Shown: positions 1 to 11,927, counted from the first letter of the stretch. The stretch is DNA of 64,000 nucleotides from Lepas anatifera (GCA_034440635.1 JAOTON010001807.1:1-64000), one strand, 5' to 3'. Notes: generated by a model not told the origin, from the sequence alone. A program made the numbers and translations.

Positions 1-2013
1 TGCAATCTCTCTAAGTTCTAGGGACTTTTTTGCCTGCTCATCGGCCTTCTCATTTCCTTGAATTTTGCAGTGGCCGGGATCCAAAGAAAAGAGACATCAG
101 GGGTATCATCGATACCTTTCTGAATATCTGCTATAACGTGGTGGTTGGGGTTGACTACGTTACTGATGGCCTGCAGGACAGATTTAGAGTCTGAACAGAT
201 GACGGCTGAGTTGATATTTTGGGTTCTGATTATGGCTAATGCATTTAGGATGGCAACAGCCTCTGGCTGTGAAGATGGAGCAGTTGTCCGGAAGTCTTTT
301 CTGAAGGCAAATGTTTTGCCCCAGATGCCGAGGGCCTACTTTTTCGCCTATTTTGGAGCCGTCTGTAAATATAAAGGTCTTTCCGCGTTACAAGATCGGA
401 ACTCTAGGAATTTTTGGGAGACTTCTTCCTCTGAGAAGTCCGTTTTACGGGAAGTGAAAAGAAATTCCACTTTGGGCTCTTTTCGAGTCCAGAAGCGGGA
501 GAGTGGGGGTTTTGCCATTGTCGCTGGCAGTGCAAGATTTAAGGGCTTTCCAGGGTTTTCGCTTACTCTTGCTAAGAATGGGGGCCACTTCTGTAGAAGT
601 GGCTTTATTTGCTCGTCTGGGATGGGCAAAACATTGTTTTGCCGGGTGATTTTCGGTGGATTGAACCTTAATGTAGTAAGAGATAAGCTGGGCGTCGCGT
701 CTTGTCTGTAGAGGGCACAGCCCGCTATCAGTTAGCAGGCTGGTGATGGGGATTCTCCGAGCGCGCCTGTGGCTGCCCGGATACTGGCGTTTTGGACTCG
801 CTCTAGCTTTAATTTATTGGTCTTGTTCGTCGAGTCAAAAACGAACGAATTATATTCGAGAATGGACCGAATCAGGGACTTGTAGAGCATAAGCAGGGTC
901 TTTCGATCCCCGCCATACTCTGTGCCGCCGAGCATGCGGAGAATGTTGACTCGCTTTTGACAGCTAGAGACGACTTTGGTGATGTGCTCATTGAAACTCA
1001 ATCGGGAATCTAGGGTGACGCCCAAGAATTTGAAGCTATTGGTGCATTCAATAGGTTTACCCGAGATTTGGAGCCGTGGAGGGTCGTGTCTGGAATGCGC
1101 TCTGGCAAAGACAACGACTGATGATTTTTCCGCCGAGAGAGATAGACCCATTAAACTACACCAATTATTGATGTCGTTTAGGCTATCCTGCAACTGCGTA
1201 GTTGCTTGTTGGAATTCTGGTTCGTTATACCGCCTGGTATCGATTGCAGTGGTTTTCCAAATGGCGACATCGTCCGCAAAGAGGGAGTAATTTATTCCAG
1301 GCGGTAGCTTTTTGGCGAAGAGATCATTGATCATTACTAAAAAGAGGGTGGGGGACAGAACGCTACCCTGGGGTGTGCCTTGGTCCTGGGTTGCCAGGTA
1401 GGAGAATGTGGTGCCACAACGGACTTTAAATTTTCGGTCCTTGAGAAAGTTTTTCAATGAATTTTGCAAGGTGGCCACGAATTCCTAGCTTGCTTAATTT
1501 AAACAAAAGGGCGTCTTTTTGTACGCGATCGAACGCCGATTTAATGTCTAAGAATGCAGCTATTGTTACTTGCTTTTTGTAAAAGCCATTTTGGATGTCA
1601 CTGACTAGTTTCACCAAATTGTCAGTGGTGGCTCGCTCGCGCCGGAAGCCTGATTGCATAGCATCAAGCTTCTTTTCGAGGATCTCGTGAAGTCTAACGT
1701 TTACCATGCGCTCGACAAGCTTGCTAGCACAGCTAGTAAGCGAAATTGAGCGATAACCTTTTGGGTCTGTTTTTTCTTTGCCAGGTTTTGGAAGGGGATG
1801 ATAATACTCTCTCGCCACGATGTGGGGAAAGAGTCGCTAAGAAACATGTTGTTAATGGCCGAAAGCAGGTACTTTAGTGCTGTTTGGCTGAGGTGCCTGA
1901 AGAAAGAGTAGTGAATTTCGTCAGGGCCCACTGCAGTGTTTCCACACTTGCTAATGGCGTAATTTAGCTCGGTCATTGTAAATGGTACATTATAATACTA
2001 GGGTACTGGCTTG
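1..2013 (-). pseudogene. Decayed LINE pol: reverse transcriptase plus RNase H
   Basis: This is the 3' part of a non-LTR retrotransposon polyprotein read on the minus strand; its end lies beyond base 1. In order it shows the RT blocks GPDEIHYSFFRHL (about 1915), KGYRSISLTS (about 1760), QSGFRRERATTDNL (about 1640), AAFLDIKSAFDRV (about 1545), GTPQGSVLSPTLF (about 1365) and the catalytic box FADDVAIW (about 1270), then NSFKFLGVTLDSRLSF. From about 360 to 1 it continues as an RNase H domain with the acidic residues of TDGSK, FTAEAVAILNAL and ICSDSKSVLQAI. RT followed by RNase H points to the I/Jockey group of LINEs. The reading frame shifts near 1795, 1460 and 355, so it is dead. The upstream end is close to 2014, where the next TIR element begins. 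RT identity is sure; the clade is inferred. Confidence 0.9.
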
Positions 2014-2792
2014 TAAAATCCATAGAGATCTACTATAACTAGAGCGGACAGCACACCTGTGCCGACGTCAAAATTGAACGTTTTGTGAGTACAAATCTGG
2101 GCCTCTGTGGGGAAGCTCGTGACGTTTTACCGAAACACCCTCTCTGCCAAGCGTCTGAAAACTTCTGGTTACCAAATAAGTCCTAAAGTTCGTTAAAAAG
2201 TTCGGGTTCTGTAGCATATAGGTGAGGCTCCTGGACCAGATCTGAAAATTGAAAATGTCCTTATTCATTTCATTTTCCTACATAGAATAAAGGAGGCCAC
2301 TGAAAAACACGATGATGTTTTACTTATCGTCTTCCGGCAAGGTTGGATCTTGTAATAGATAAGATAGGACCATCCAACGGTAAAGATCAAGGACTGGTGT
2401 ACTTATCATAAATTTGATGCTTTTGACGATGATCCTATTCTTAACACATTAAAATTTCAATCATCTATTGAAGAACACTAGGCGCTCAGACTTACTCATA
2501 TAGGAATACATTTTCTAGGCTCCAACAGCGTTGAAATTCACAGTGACTTTTGGCCAGGTCGGATGCCGAACTTAGATAAGTATCAAAATTAAACCCTTCT
2601 AGCAGCGGCGGGCTTCGGCATCCATGATTCATTCATCGTGCAAGCTTTCATGCTTACTTACTTGAACTTATCGAGTCGGCTCCATCTAGTAGATGCACAG
2701 CTGTCTGCTGCCTTGGTTTTGCGCTGTTCCCATTCACCTCATGCTCCATGCACCACAAGCCACCCATTAATCAAGGAGGCTGTCAGGGTTGA

Positions 2793-2795
<3 letters not shown>

Positions 2796-2834
<39 letters not shown>

Positions 2835-2852
2835 CTAGAATCCGGAAAGCAC

Positions 2853-2903
<51 letters not shown>

Positions 2904-2923
2904 CTAGAATCCGGAAAGCACTG

Positions 2924-3008
<85 letters not shown>
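2796..3008. repeat. Three (AT)n tracts split by a duplicated 22-bp LINE tail
   Basis: Three AT dinucleotide tracts are separated by two nearly identical copies of GCTAGAATCCGGAAAGCACTG (2833-2855 and 2902-2925). On the minus strand this is the end of a LINE 3' region followed by a simple (TA)n tail. The repeated tail suggests slippage or two rounds of reverse-transcription priming at the LINE 3' end. Confidence 0.85.
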
Positions 3009-3011
<3 letters not shown>

Positions 3012-4815
3012 GACTACAAGACTTTCAGAGGTATTCGCTTGTAATATTTGCTCCATGGCTGAGGTTCTTCCTTGGAGGTGCGTCTCATATTTCTGCTGTG
3101 CAATTGCTCGCTCCTCGGACAACGTTGCACACTCAAATATTAGGTGCTCCAATGTTTCATCACCGCTTTGACCGAGGGGGCACACCTGGTTCTCCTGAGT
3201 GTGTCTCCTTATATGTAATGCTAGTCGCAACCCAGGAGTGTCCAGTCAGCCAATTCATTTTCGTGAGTGTTGATAGTCTTCCAATGCTGCTGTATCGACT
3301 TGCAGGCCAGAAGAGTTCAGGAGCTGCGAGTGCATTTTCTTCGGTTACTAGTCTGGGCAACCAGTGAAGACCCATGAGCTTGTTTCCAGCTTCCAGGGTT
3401 TCAGTCAGTGCATAGCTCGCTAATTCCGGCTGGGCCATCTTGCTCCAGCGTTCGATAATTACGCTCAGGTTCTGTTCCCCTAGCTCAGCAGTAATATTTG
3501 GAAGCTGCAGCCCTTCTAGTGTTCTGTTCCACTGTTGGACTAGGCTGGTTCTCCGATCATCATTAACGGCTCCATGTAGTATCACATAGTATGTAATATC
3601 ATGTTCCTTTGCTGCACGGAGAAGGAATCCGATAAACTGCAATGTGATTTTCATAATGAATACCCGGCATGATGGTGCAGGGGAAAATAATAGTCGGGTA
3701 GGGCACGAATTCTTATGCAGTGGGCTTTCAGACAATTATGAATTTTTCGCCGTGCACCATATTAGAAAATTTACGCAGCGTAAGAAACCTGTGGAGTTTT
3801 TACGCGTTTTCGTAAAGATCAGGTAAATAATCTCTGTTTATACACGTTTATTTTTCTTGACAATTCTGTATCACTTTCCACGATAACCATTCTTGAATCA
3901 AACACAATGGTCATCAATTTCTAACACTGTTAGAAGTTACCCACGATTTCAAAGTGCCCCCATCTTACGTAACTATCATAACTGAGAGAACCATTTAGTA
4001 AAACACCCGGGAAACCCTAGCTCAGCAATCGTTTCCTTCAGAACTCGAAATTCTCGTAAAAAGATAAACCCCGCCTGAAATCAGAGACGGATCCAAGGGG
4101 GTGAAGGGTTAGCCCTCCCCCTTAACACCTAAAAGACGCCCTTCTGAGCCAAAAAGGCTCCCCTAAAACTAGTTAACACGAGGTCTGCCATGCAAAAAAC
4201 CGCTAACACTAGCACTTTGCCCCCCCCCACTCTTATCTATGAGGTGCCCCCTCCCCATCTATATCCTTATCCTCCCCTTATATATGAGGTGGTGGTATCT
4301 TTACGTTTATGTATTCTGGGGGGGAACTTACGAGTTTGGCTGAAACTTCTCGAATTTTACGCCGTTGATTCTCGGCGCAAAACAACTTTTATTTCCCCCT
4401 GTGATGCTGCCCCCAGCATGGTGTACACCACAGTCTTCTGTGTCCTTGATGGTAGTCCTTGCATTAGCCGATATATCCGTAATATCATGCCTTCTAGAAA
4501 CAACATGTCTGTCATGCTCGTCTGAGTAACTGCCAGGCTGCAGCTCTGTATTGGCTCCGCATATATTTTCCACGTGGTAAGGAGAGTGAGGGGGCTCGTT
4601 CTTCTAATACTCAATCCATAGTCAAATCTTGCATACAATGCTCTCCTGGCTCGGTTCATGGAATTTTCGATCCGTTTTTTCGCTACCGCTCGAGGGGACA
4701 TGGCGATGCCTAGATGGAAGTATTCGGCTGCTTTATCAATAACCTCTTCTCCCAGTCTCCACTCATTACGCGGGCCAGTGCCGTAAACGAGGATCCTGCT
4801 TTTTGCTTCATAGGA
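2890..4815 (-). pseudogene. Fragmented LINE, C-terminal half
   Basis: Three minus-strand pieces of one LINE polyprotein lie in order. About 4812-4357 has the post-RT region (ILVYGTGPRNEWRLGEE, EYFHLGIAMS, then LEGMILRIYRLMQGLP). About 3735-3160 is the region after RNase H, ending in [17 protein letters not shown]. About 3230-3010 is the terminal cysteine/histidine motif [18 protein letters not shown], typical of RNase H-bearing LINEs. Frameshifts separate the pieces, and roughly 600 bp (3736-4357) where RNase H should be is not recognisable. The 3' end runs into the AT tails. It is a truncated, dead copy lying inside the TIR element 2020-5146, and it differs in sequence from the LINE at 1-2013. 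Confidence 0.8.
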
Positions 4816-5258
4816 TGTTTTTCATGGAATGTTTGGTAGAATGATTGTCACTTCTTTCACAGCTTAGGTCAAACCGAGAAATTTGACTAGCGCCCTTATA
4901 CAGCTTAATTCAACAAACGGTTGCTCTGACTTCGATCTAATGTACCACTAATCCTCGCAATGAATAATGGCTCTCTCTGCCAAAATTATTTAGTGGTGGG
5001 CTAAATCCCGAGGCTCTCGTTGAAATTAGCACGTGATTCTCCAATTAACCTGGCCAAGATTTCTACTAACAAAACTTTCAATTTTGACGTCGGGGTATTG
5101 CCGTTTAGTATAGGATGTCCGCTCTAGTTATAGTAGATCTCTATGGTAAAATCAGCAACCTAGGCTTGCCTGAAGTGCTAGCACGGGCGATGCCGCGTCT
5201 TAGGACCTTGATTACAGCGGATTCATTTATTGACTTTCTTGTATTCGCTGATTTCTAG

Positions 5259-5450
5259 CCTTCTCTAGTGCGGTACAGTTGTTTGGAAATTATTAGCAAG
5301 ATATTTATTTCGGGAAACCCTTATGAAGAACGTGAGTCATGGCACAAAATCTGGTGGATGCAATTTAAAAAATCCGTTCGATCGTACAGCGAGAAATTGG
5401 ATGTCATAAAAAATGAAGCGCCGAAGCCGTCCTTGAAATTGGAAGCTCTC
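5259..5450 (+). CDS. Putative internal exon, 64 codons, function unknown
   Basis: A pyrimidine-rich stretch ending TTTCTAG precedes base 5259, and GTGAGTACC follows base 5450, giving an exon of exactly 64 codons in phase 0 with no stop. The peptide has a natural composition (for example YEERESWHKIWWMQFKKSV and SEKLDVIKNEAPKP), with tryptophans and alternating charged and hydrophobic residues unlike the shadow frames nearby. I do not recognise the family. It lies just outside the TIR element ending at 5146 and before an AT palindrome, so it could be one exon of a host gene with very long introns, or a remnant of a transposon gene. Splice sites are read by eye only. Confidence 0.4.
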
Positions 5451-5566
5451 GTGAGTACCTTGTCCTTCCCGGCTTACTACCTATCCTTCTTGAATATTGT
5501 CTTGCACCTTCATATACTGCTGCATAACCGTTTCCACAATCCCCGACATGTTTTTTGATATATATA

Positions 5567-5632
5567 ATGTTGAGTATCATGTATATATATATATATATAT
5601 ATATATATTTTATATATATATATATAAGTTTG

Positions 5633-5682
<50 letters not shown>

Positions 5683-5691
5683 ACTCAACAT
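5567..5691. repeat. AT tract between perfect 14-bp inverted arms
   Basis: ATGTTGAGTATCAT at 5567-5580 is the exact reverse complement of ATGATACTCAACAT at 5678-5691. Between them lies almost pure (TA)n, so the whole 125 bp can fold into one long hairpin or cruciform. Confidence 0.9.
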
Positions 5692-5889
5692 TTAAACATA
5701 AATATTATTTTTGCTCATCGACTTGAGCTTCAGCATGGGATCAGCATGGGTGATAAGAGCGGTCAGATTTGACAGAGCAGTCCCTGAAACTAAGGGCGGG
5801 AAATTATTCTGTGAACTTATGAGTCCGACACAGCATCACTGCAGAACTGAGCCCGGCGGCCAACTCCCTAAAAGACTCATCATCTGGAG

Positions 5890-6107
5890 CAGGGGCGGAC
5901 GCAGACCCGAGTTTTGAGGGGGGGCCAAACCCATGTCTGCCTCTCCTCCTGGGGGGGGAGCGAAAATTTTTTTGCTCTACAGACCTAGTGTAAACACCTT
6001 TTATTTAAAAAAACTCCGGTGTTTGGGGGCCAAAAGATACTTTGGCCCCCTTCCAGCGCTTTGGGGGGCCATGGCCGGAATGGCCCCCCACCCTGCGTCC
6101 GCCAATG
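5890..6107 (+). mobile_element. hAT MITE, family A (GGCGGACGCAG ends)
   Basis: The left end is CAGGGGCGGACGCAG and the right end is CTGCGTCCGCCAATG, an imperfect TIR. The 8-bp target duplication ATCTGGAG (5882-5889 and 6108-6115) is perfect, diagnostic of hAT-type insertion. The 218-bp body is non-coding with G- and C-runs. Two more copies lie at 17337-17634 and 33867-34136. Confidence 0.9.
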
Positions 6108-7551
6108 ATCTGGAGGCCGGGTGAAAGTTCAGGAGCCCGGTCTCATCTGCTCTGTATTCACAGTAGAAATTGAGGTCTTCGTGGATAGTTCATTTAATTT
6201 ACCGCTGTCATGCAACTCAGGCAACTGACCAATGTGAGATCCTGGTGAGTGACGGAAGCAGCGACTGAAGTTTGGGCAGGAGGTTCGAGATGTGTGCAGT
6301 GAGGCTGCATCGCAGAGAAGCGATGTCTGTCTTCGCCACGCAGAACCGTGTTTTGTCGAACTTTGAATATTTTTATTCACAATGGAAGTTATTTTCCCGC
6401 ACTCGATCCGTTGGATATGCATCCTCATGAGTGTTTACGCTGGTAATAAACCGTTAAGTTTTGAAACCAGAAATGTAGATTTTGATATATGTATATTGTT
6501 AGTAAAAGCCTTGCCGGTGTCCAACCGTATATATTTGACCATTTTCAAGAAACAATTAACTGTCAAGCTCTTTCTACGACTAGATGTTGATGTGTTTCCC
6601 CGGACGTAGCAGCCCGACACTAATATGTCGAACGGTTTGATACGCCGGCCTCCCCCGATGGCCCACGTCGCTACCTGATCCGCGACCCGCCCCATCCCAT
6701 CTTACCTTAGGCTGCTCCTGCCCTGCAGGGTGAGTCCGCGATTGCTGAAACTGATGCTGGTTAAGTCACCCTTAATGTTCTCATGCCCATGAATTTTTAA
6801 ACTGTAGTGCAATATCTGTGTGCGGATCTAAATGTCATAATTTCACTCCGGATGCATAGATATATCTATGAAACTCAGCACAAAACTGGATTTTTACTAC
6901 CGACGGAGTGCTGGAATAAAAAACGTTACCTGACAAATCCACTTTAAAATTTAATTGGATCTACAGAGGAAGAAATGAGAGCCAGCACTTTCGATATTTC
7001 GATGTGACCTAGTAAGCATGCCATAACTCTTCAACCATTACACTCATCAGCCTAAGCATGTCAGAGGCGCAGTTGGCTCGTCGTTAATCCCATGGACAAA
7101 GGTCAAATAAAGTTGAAAATATGTGCGTGGAAAATCGACCATTGCACTCGCTGAAATGTTGTGGAATACCCCAGGCACAACGTTTTACATCTACACCAGT
7201 CCGTTCCGATTATTTCTATCCCGTAGCATTCGGTCCCGAAAGTCTGGTCTAGTCCGATTCTGTTTTATCGCCTGTGACATTGTTTTGTCATTTGCCATTT
7301 GACATTCTGACATGTTACGGCAGGAGCGGTTGCTGTCTTTTCAGCGTCAAGGAGTTATACTGATGGACGAAACATTTCGAAATGAAAGCCAGGATAGGAC
7401 GTAGGTGATAATGAGAACGAATCATGAATATTGTCATCTTGATTACTAGGGGCATATTTTAGCTCAAACACCATGTAAGAAATAATACCCTTTATAGCAG
7501 GCTTGGCGACTGAGAGGGAATGGGTAGCTTAGAGGTTAGCCTTAATATTTC
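6108..7551. other. Unannotated stretch
   Basis: No gene, RNA or well-bounded repeat seen. Short open frames (for example 6382-6609) have no recognisable motif. A short segment near 6690-6720 has both GTGAGT- and GTAAGA-like words, too little to call an exon. Confidence 0.3.
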
Positions 7552-7555
7552 TTAA

Positions 7556-7670
7556 CACGCGCCCCGCTGGGGAGAGTGAAATTCGCCCCCCCTCCTGGTT
7601 TTTCCCAGATAGCTACAAAAACGAAGAGATGCAGAACAACGAAACTTGATCTATACACATACGCCCAGCA
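7556..7670 (+). mobile_element. Truncated TTAA element, family 1, left end only
   Basis: TTAA at 7552-7555 is followed by CACGCGCCCCGCTGGGG, the terminal motif of the family seen complete at 61735-63031. Similarity to that copy continues through CCTGGTTTTTCCCAGATA and AACGAAGAGATGCAG to about 7660. No matching right end was found, so the right boundary is approximate. Confidence 0.6.
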
Positions 7671-9108
7671 TCCACCCAGGATCAGCCACGTTTTTTTCAC
7701 CACCAAACGAGCCCGTGTGATACATCGCCAGCTGGCTTTGCCCGAGGCGTAGTGGGCACGGACCGCTAGGTTAACGTCCGCACGAACAGGCTGTCTAATT
7801 GCGCCGTGGCGTGGAGGCCGTCCTCGGCCTGGAACGGCCCGTGGCTCTGATGCCCGCGGGCTTATGGACGCTGGCCGCCTGCTAGTGCTGGAATTCCCTC
7901 CACTGGTCATTGAACTGATGCCATGGAAGCGGAGAAGAGATAGAAAGGTATCGAGAGAGGCTGGCGTTGAAATTACTGTCGTGAAGAACTGAAAACGCTG
8001 AGACTGATTTGAGCTGCCACAAAAAACTTCAGCAAGGCTATTCGACATCTGCCAAAATGCTTTGAAGTTTGTTATGGCCGAGGGTATGAATTTGAAGCCC
8101 TTGACATTGTTCTTTAAATTCTTCTGTGATCAATCTTACAACCTTCCATGACCTTTCCAAGTATCATCGATCAAGGAGTTCAATCAATTAATCAAGGGCT
8201 TTTAACAAGGTGTTCTGTGCAAGGCACCTTTGCCCGCATCTAAAGTGATTCAAGGAGTTTGTGGATCGGTGGGCTCCTATCTGGAGTTCAAATCGCAGTT
8301 TACATATATGCACGAACACTTATCTAATGTCAGAAGGGGATCAGATGTTTCATTCTATGGATACTAATTCTAGACAAGAAGCTTCGTGCATTCAGTTTTC
8401 TCATGGACACCATAATACACTGAGAAGATATATTCTCCTTTGCGTTGCTAACTCCTTATCTCCATATGCCATCATGTATCAGAGATTGACTCAGATTGGA
8501 ATGATTTACGAAACTTGTTTCCAATATTAGAACTTCGTCGAGTGGTATGGAACAGCACAGCGCTGCGAAACTCCTTCCGGGGACCAGCTAAATTTCTCCT
8601 TCCATTATTGAAGACTGAAATAGGACGAAACTCATTCGAACGTTGAATTAAAGCGAGGAACAAACTCGAGACCACAGCTGGAACATTTTGGGACGCCTTT
8701 CCTCCGTTGGACCAGTTTTCCCATCGACCTCGAAAATTGCTCGTGTCCGCACTGGCATGGCTAAATATTTGGCAGGGGGTCGTAGCATGGAAACCGAAAC
8801 TGTCTCCAAGCGCCTACACACTTATGCATGAGAAATGTTGGCCGCTGTGGGGTTTCATGCCCCCTAACGCCTCTTGTACTTCAGGCAGACACTTCAGGCA
8901 GGCTGAGGAGAATGACCAAACTTAACGGCAGCCCCACCTGCTCTAGGTCGCCGGCTCTACTTCCGAGAATGGGCCGTGGATCCGTCATCCGTCAGATAGG
9001 ACAGCCCGGGGACCGGAGCTCCACAATGGTCCACTGACGGAAGTTCATCAGAAAACTGAATCGACGGACAGCAATGCGTAAGTGGGGAAAAGTAGGCGTA
9101 CTAGCCCC
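7671..9108. other. Unannotated stretch with one GC-rich patch
   Basis: A GC-rich, CpG-containing patch (about 7750-7910) is open in more than one frame on both strands. On the minus strand an open frame runs from 8048 down to 7542, but its last third is the TTAA element end, and no family is recognisable. The rest shows nothing I can support. Confidence 0.3.
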
Positions 9109-9122
9109 CCTCTCTCTCTCTC

Positions 9123-9159
<37 letters not shown>
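9109..9159. repeat. (CT)n microsatellite
   Basis: About 50 bp of CT dinucleotides with two short interruptions. The 118-residue frame that crosses it (9074-9433) shows no recognisable domain. Confidence 0.9.
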
Positions 9160-9161
<2 letters not shown>

Positions 9162-9725
9162 GCACTCTTGGGCATCTCTATCGTGATTTGAGAGTAATCA
9201 CTGACCTGCTCTCCACATTCATCTCTCGTATCGAGTCTTATGGTATGGCATGTTATCAATCGATGTTCGAATGGTACGTGGATTTGGTCGCCTGCCTTTG
9301 GTACCCTGTTCTCAGTGACGGCGATTATCTTGGTGGCATCCCAGAATATGTTATTATAATTTGTTTGAGATTATGGTATCTTGCTGTTGTACTATTTCTC
9401 TTATTAGAAATCTCATCCAGCGTAAAACTCTAGGCAGATGCAGAACTGTATTTGTTTCTTATGCTGAAGTGAGCAATTAACCCATGTAACGATTTAGGGA
9501 TTCGATAATTCAACTACTTTACCACAATTTGATAAGGCGCTTAATGACCTGCCTTTTTGAAGCCGAAAAGTTTTGTCGGAGATGGCCGGAAAATCGGAGC
9601 CGGAAAACGCGCGTGCAGCGCGGCCGTAATTGGCACAGCTGTGTCTTGATCATTTCTACATCTCCTCTGAAAATTTCACATCAGGGTGATGCCAAGTTAG
9701 GTCACCAGGCAATAAACATCATCTC

Positions 9726-11550
9726 CAGACTTGTTGAGTCGCGACTCAGAGTCGGAGTCGACTCTGAATCGGCTCAAGTTTTCCTTGAGTCAGAGTTGAG
9801 TCGACTCACTTCCAAATTGGGGTTGAGTCTGACTCGACTCAAGTGCTCGACCAGTTGAGTCGAATCAGAATCGGAGTCAGTCTCAGAGCTATGAGTCAGG
9901 AGTTGAGTCGACTCAACACTCTATTTTCTTAACATATGTGATCACATGGCTAACATTTGAGAAATTTTCATGACTAATTTTGAAAACTTCATATTGCAAT
10001 TTGCTAATAGTAGGTGCTTTATTATTTTCATATCCCCACTACACTCATCCCGGGATCAGTCATTAACACAAAAAGTTGTGTAAAATAAACAGTTTCTAAA
10101 CCACACACAGTTGCTAGTTATTTTTCCGTTTTATCTTAGCAATAGCATGCCAAATTATACAGAAAAATGTGATTTGGCACACATTCAGACTTTTTTACTT
10201 TGAGAGTGCACGCTAGACAAAGTCCTAAGCTGATAATCATGCAATAATTCACTTTTAGGAAGCCACATCTTTATTTTCTGTTTTCTTGCTTTGGTTGACT
10301 GAAAACAACGAAAAAAACTAATTAATATAAGCGCCAGATAGAGGATACCAAAAAACTTGTTTGAACATAAGCCTTGAAATGGGTCAAAACGGAAACTGAA
10401 AGCCTCAATTAGCTGTTTTTTTCAAAGTACTTTCTTGAATGGTCATGGTTTGAGGACATCACCTGGTAGATAATACCAACACTGACGACACAGCACTGTA
10501 CCTACTGTCCTCTGTATACGAAAAGTAAGACTTAGTCCCCTGGCATTCCCTACACATCAAGTTGCTCACAAACCACCACTCTTTAAATTATGTTGATGAT
10601 TATTTACCTATTTACCATGGCTCACCCACCGCCGCACAACATACCACTGCAGCTGCCAATTGCAGCTGCACCCCATGCGCGCCACTCCTGTCACCAAACT
10701 ATCATTGTGCGCCAGAATATGTTAGCTTTTCTTTATTTTGTACCCTGACTGTAGCCTGAGGGCAAGATTATTTTCTTGGTTTTTGTAAATCACGTGACTT
10801 TTGAAGTGCTATTTATCGTCATGTTTTGTGTCATCGGAGGTTAGGTTCGCGTAATGTCTTTAGTGCGCCATCTGCAATATTCACTACAGGTTTTTCGGGA
10901 GGATGACGCGATCGTTCATTGTTTGCTTTGTTTTTGATTGAGGTGGTACACAGGGTTGGTTCGAATCGGTTTATTATTTATTTCGAAGCTTAATTTATCA
11001 CAGGATTGTTTAGAATGCACTGGGGCAGGAATTGCCATTCAAAATTTCAAATTTTCAAACATTCAGTCCTGTTCTTTGTGTTTGAAACCTCGCTTATTAC
11101 CTCTATTATAACGAGTCATGAAGGACATACCTTCAAAATGAAAAGCGCTCAGGCCCTTTATCTCACTCACATGTTCGCATTTAGCACCTTTCCTCATTTA
11201 TATGCAGACATAATGTATGTCATGAAGTAATGCATTGCAATTGACATTTTGTGGAAAGAAATGTGCAATTATTAAATAGTTAATCCCATGAATAGATGTA
11301 CTGGAATGTGTGTACTATGAAAGGAAATGTGCATTTTTATGTACATACTTGTACACCATTCTGAGTCGGAGTCGACTCTGACTCAATGTTTATTTGAGTC
11401 AGAGTTGAGTCGACTCACTTCTGGATTTGAGTTGAGTCGAGTCGGCTCACCATTTTCAACACAGTGAGTCGAGTCAGAATCAAAGTCAGTCTTTAAGCCG
11501 TGAGTCAGAGTTGAGTCGACTAAAAAAATTTTGAGTCATCAACAAGTCTG
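9726..11550 (+). mobile_element. Non-autonomous hAT element, 1.8 kb, family E (complete)
   Basis: The ends are CAGACTTGTTGA and TCAACAAGTCTG, flanked by the perfect 8-bp duplication ATCATCTC (9718-9725 and 11551-11558). About 190 bp inside each end is packed with GAGTCGACTC-type words (9735-9925 and 11360-11530), and these two blocks are similar in direct orientation. Such subterminal arrays are commonly transposase binding sites in hAT elements; that role is inferred here. The 1.4-kb middle is AT-rich and has no transposase; its longest open frame (11006-11230) is unrecognised. A second complete copy lies inverted at 34158-35960 and a fragment at 28135-28323. Confidence 0.93.
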
Positions 11551-11927
11551 ATCATCTCCAAAATATTTTTAAAAAATGATAGCAGTAAGAGTATGCTTAA
11601 TTTAAGAGTCTGAATTCATAGCACGTAATAGATCACAAAGTACCACAATATGAGACAACGGGATTTTCTATATCGACGACCTAGAGTCATTACGGGTCAC
11701 GACCTCGCAGTCAACTCAGGCTGACCCGTCGTTTTTAACTGTGTTGCCGTGGTCTCAATCATTACATTGTGTCTGTTGCTGTTGGAATACATGTGTATGT
11801 GTATGGTCAAGTCCAGCCTGCTTGATGTTTTAGACTGAAGGTATAGGCTCAAATTCGCAACGCTTAGTGACCTGCAGCGCGCTAACCTTTGACCTGACCC
11901 GAAAATGGATACCAATTTAGTGAAAGC

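Larger units (their letters stand above)
2020..5146. mobile_element. TIR element with 6-bp target duplication, carrying LINE debris
   Basis: Both ends start with CCATAGAGATCTACTATAAC in inverted orientation. Similarity continues inward for roughly 80 bp, through CTAGAGCGGACA and GACGTCAAAATTGAA. The six bases TAAAAT lie directly outside each end (2014-2019 and 5147-5152), as expected for a target-site duplication. The interior (about 2.9 kb) has no transposase that I recognise. It holds AT microsatellites and fragments of a LINE on the minus strand, so the element is non-autonomous and was itself a target for insertion. Superfamily is not assigned: 6-bp duplications are uncommon. Confidence 0.75.

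Noticed and set aside
2609..2785. Minus-strand open stretch beginning MGGLWCMEHEVNGNSAKP and ending at a GTAAGT
   Set aside because: It lies inside a TIR element, has only one possible splice border and no homology that I can name.
2789..3367. A 192-codon plus-strand frame with long IYIYIY runs
   Set aside because: The IY runs are the AT repeat and the rest is the antisense of the LINE C-terminal region.
7542..8048. A 168-codon minus-strand frame in a GC-rich patch
   Set aside because: Its last part is the end of a TTAA transposon, both strands are open, and no family is recognisable; left as a note only.
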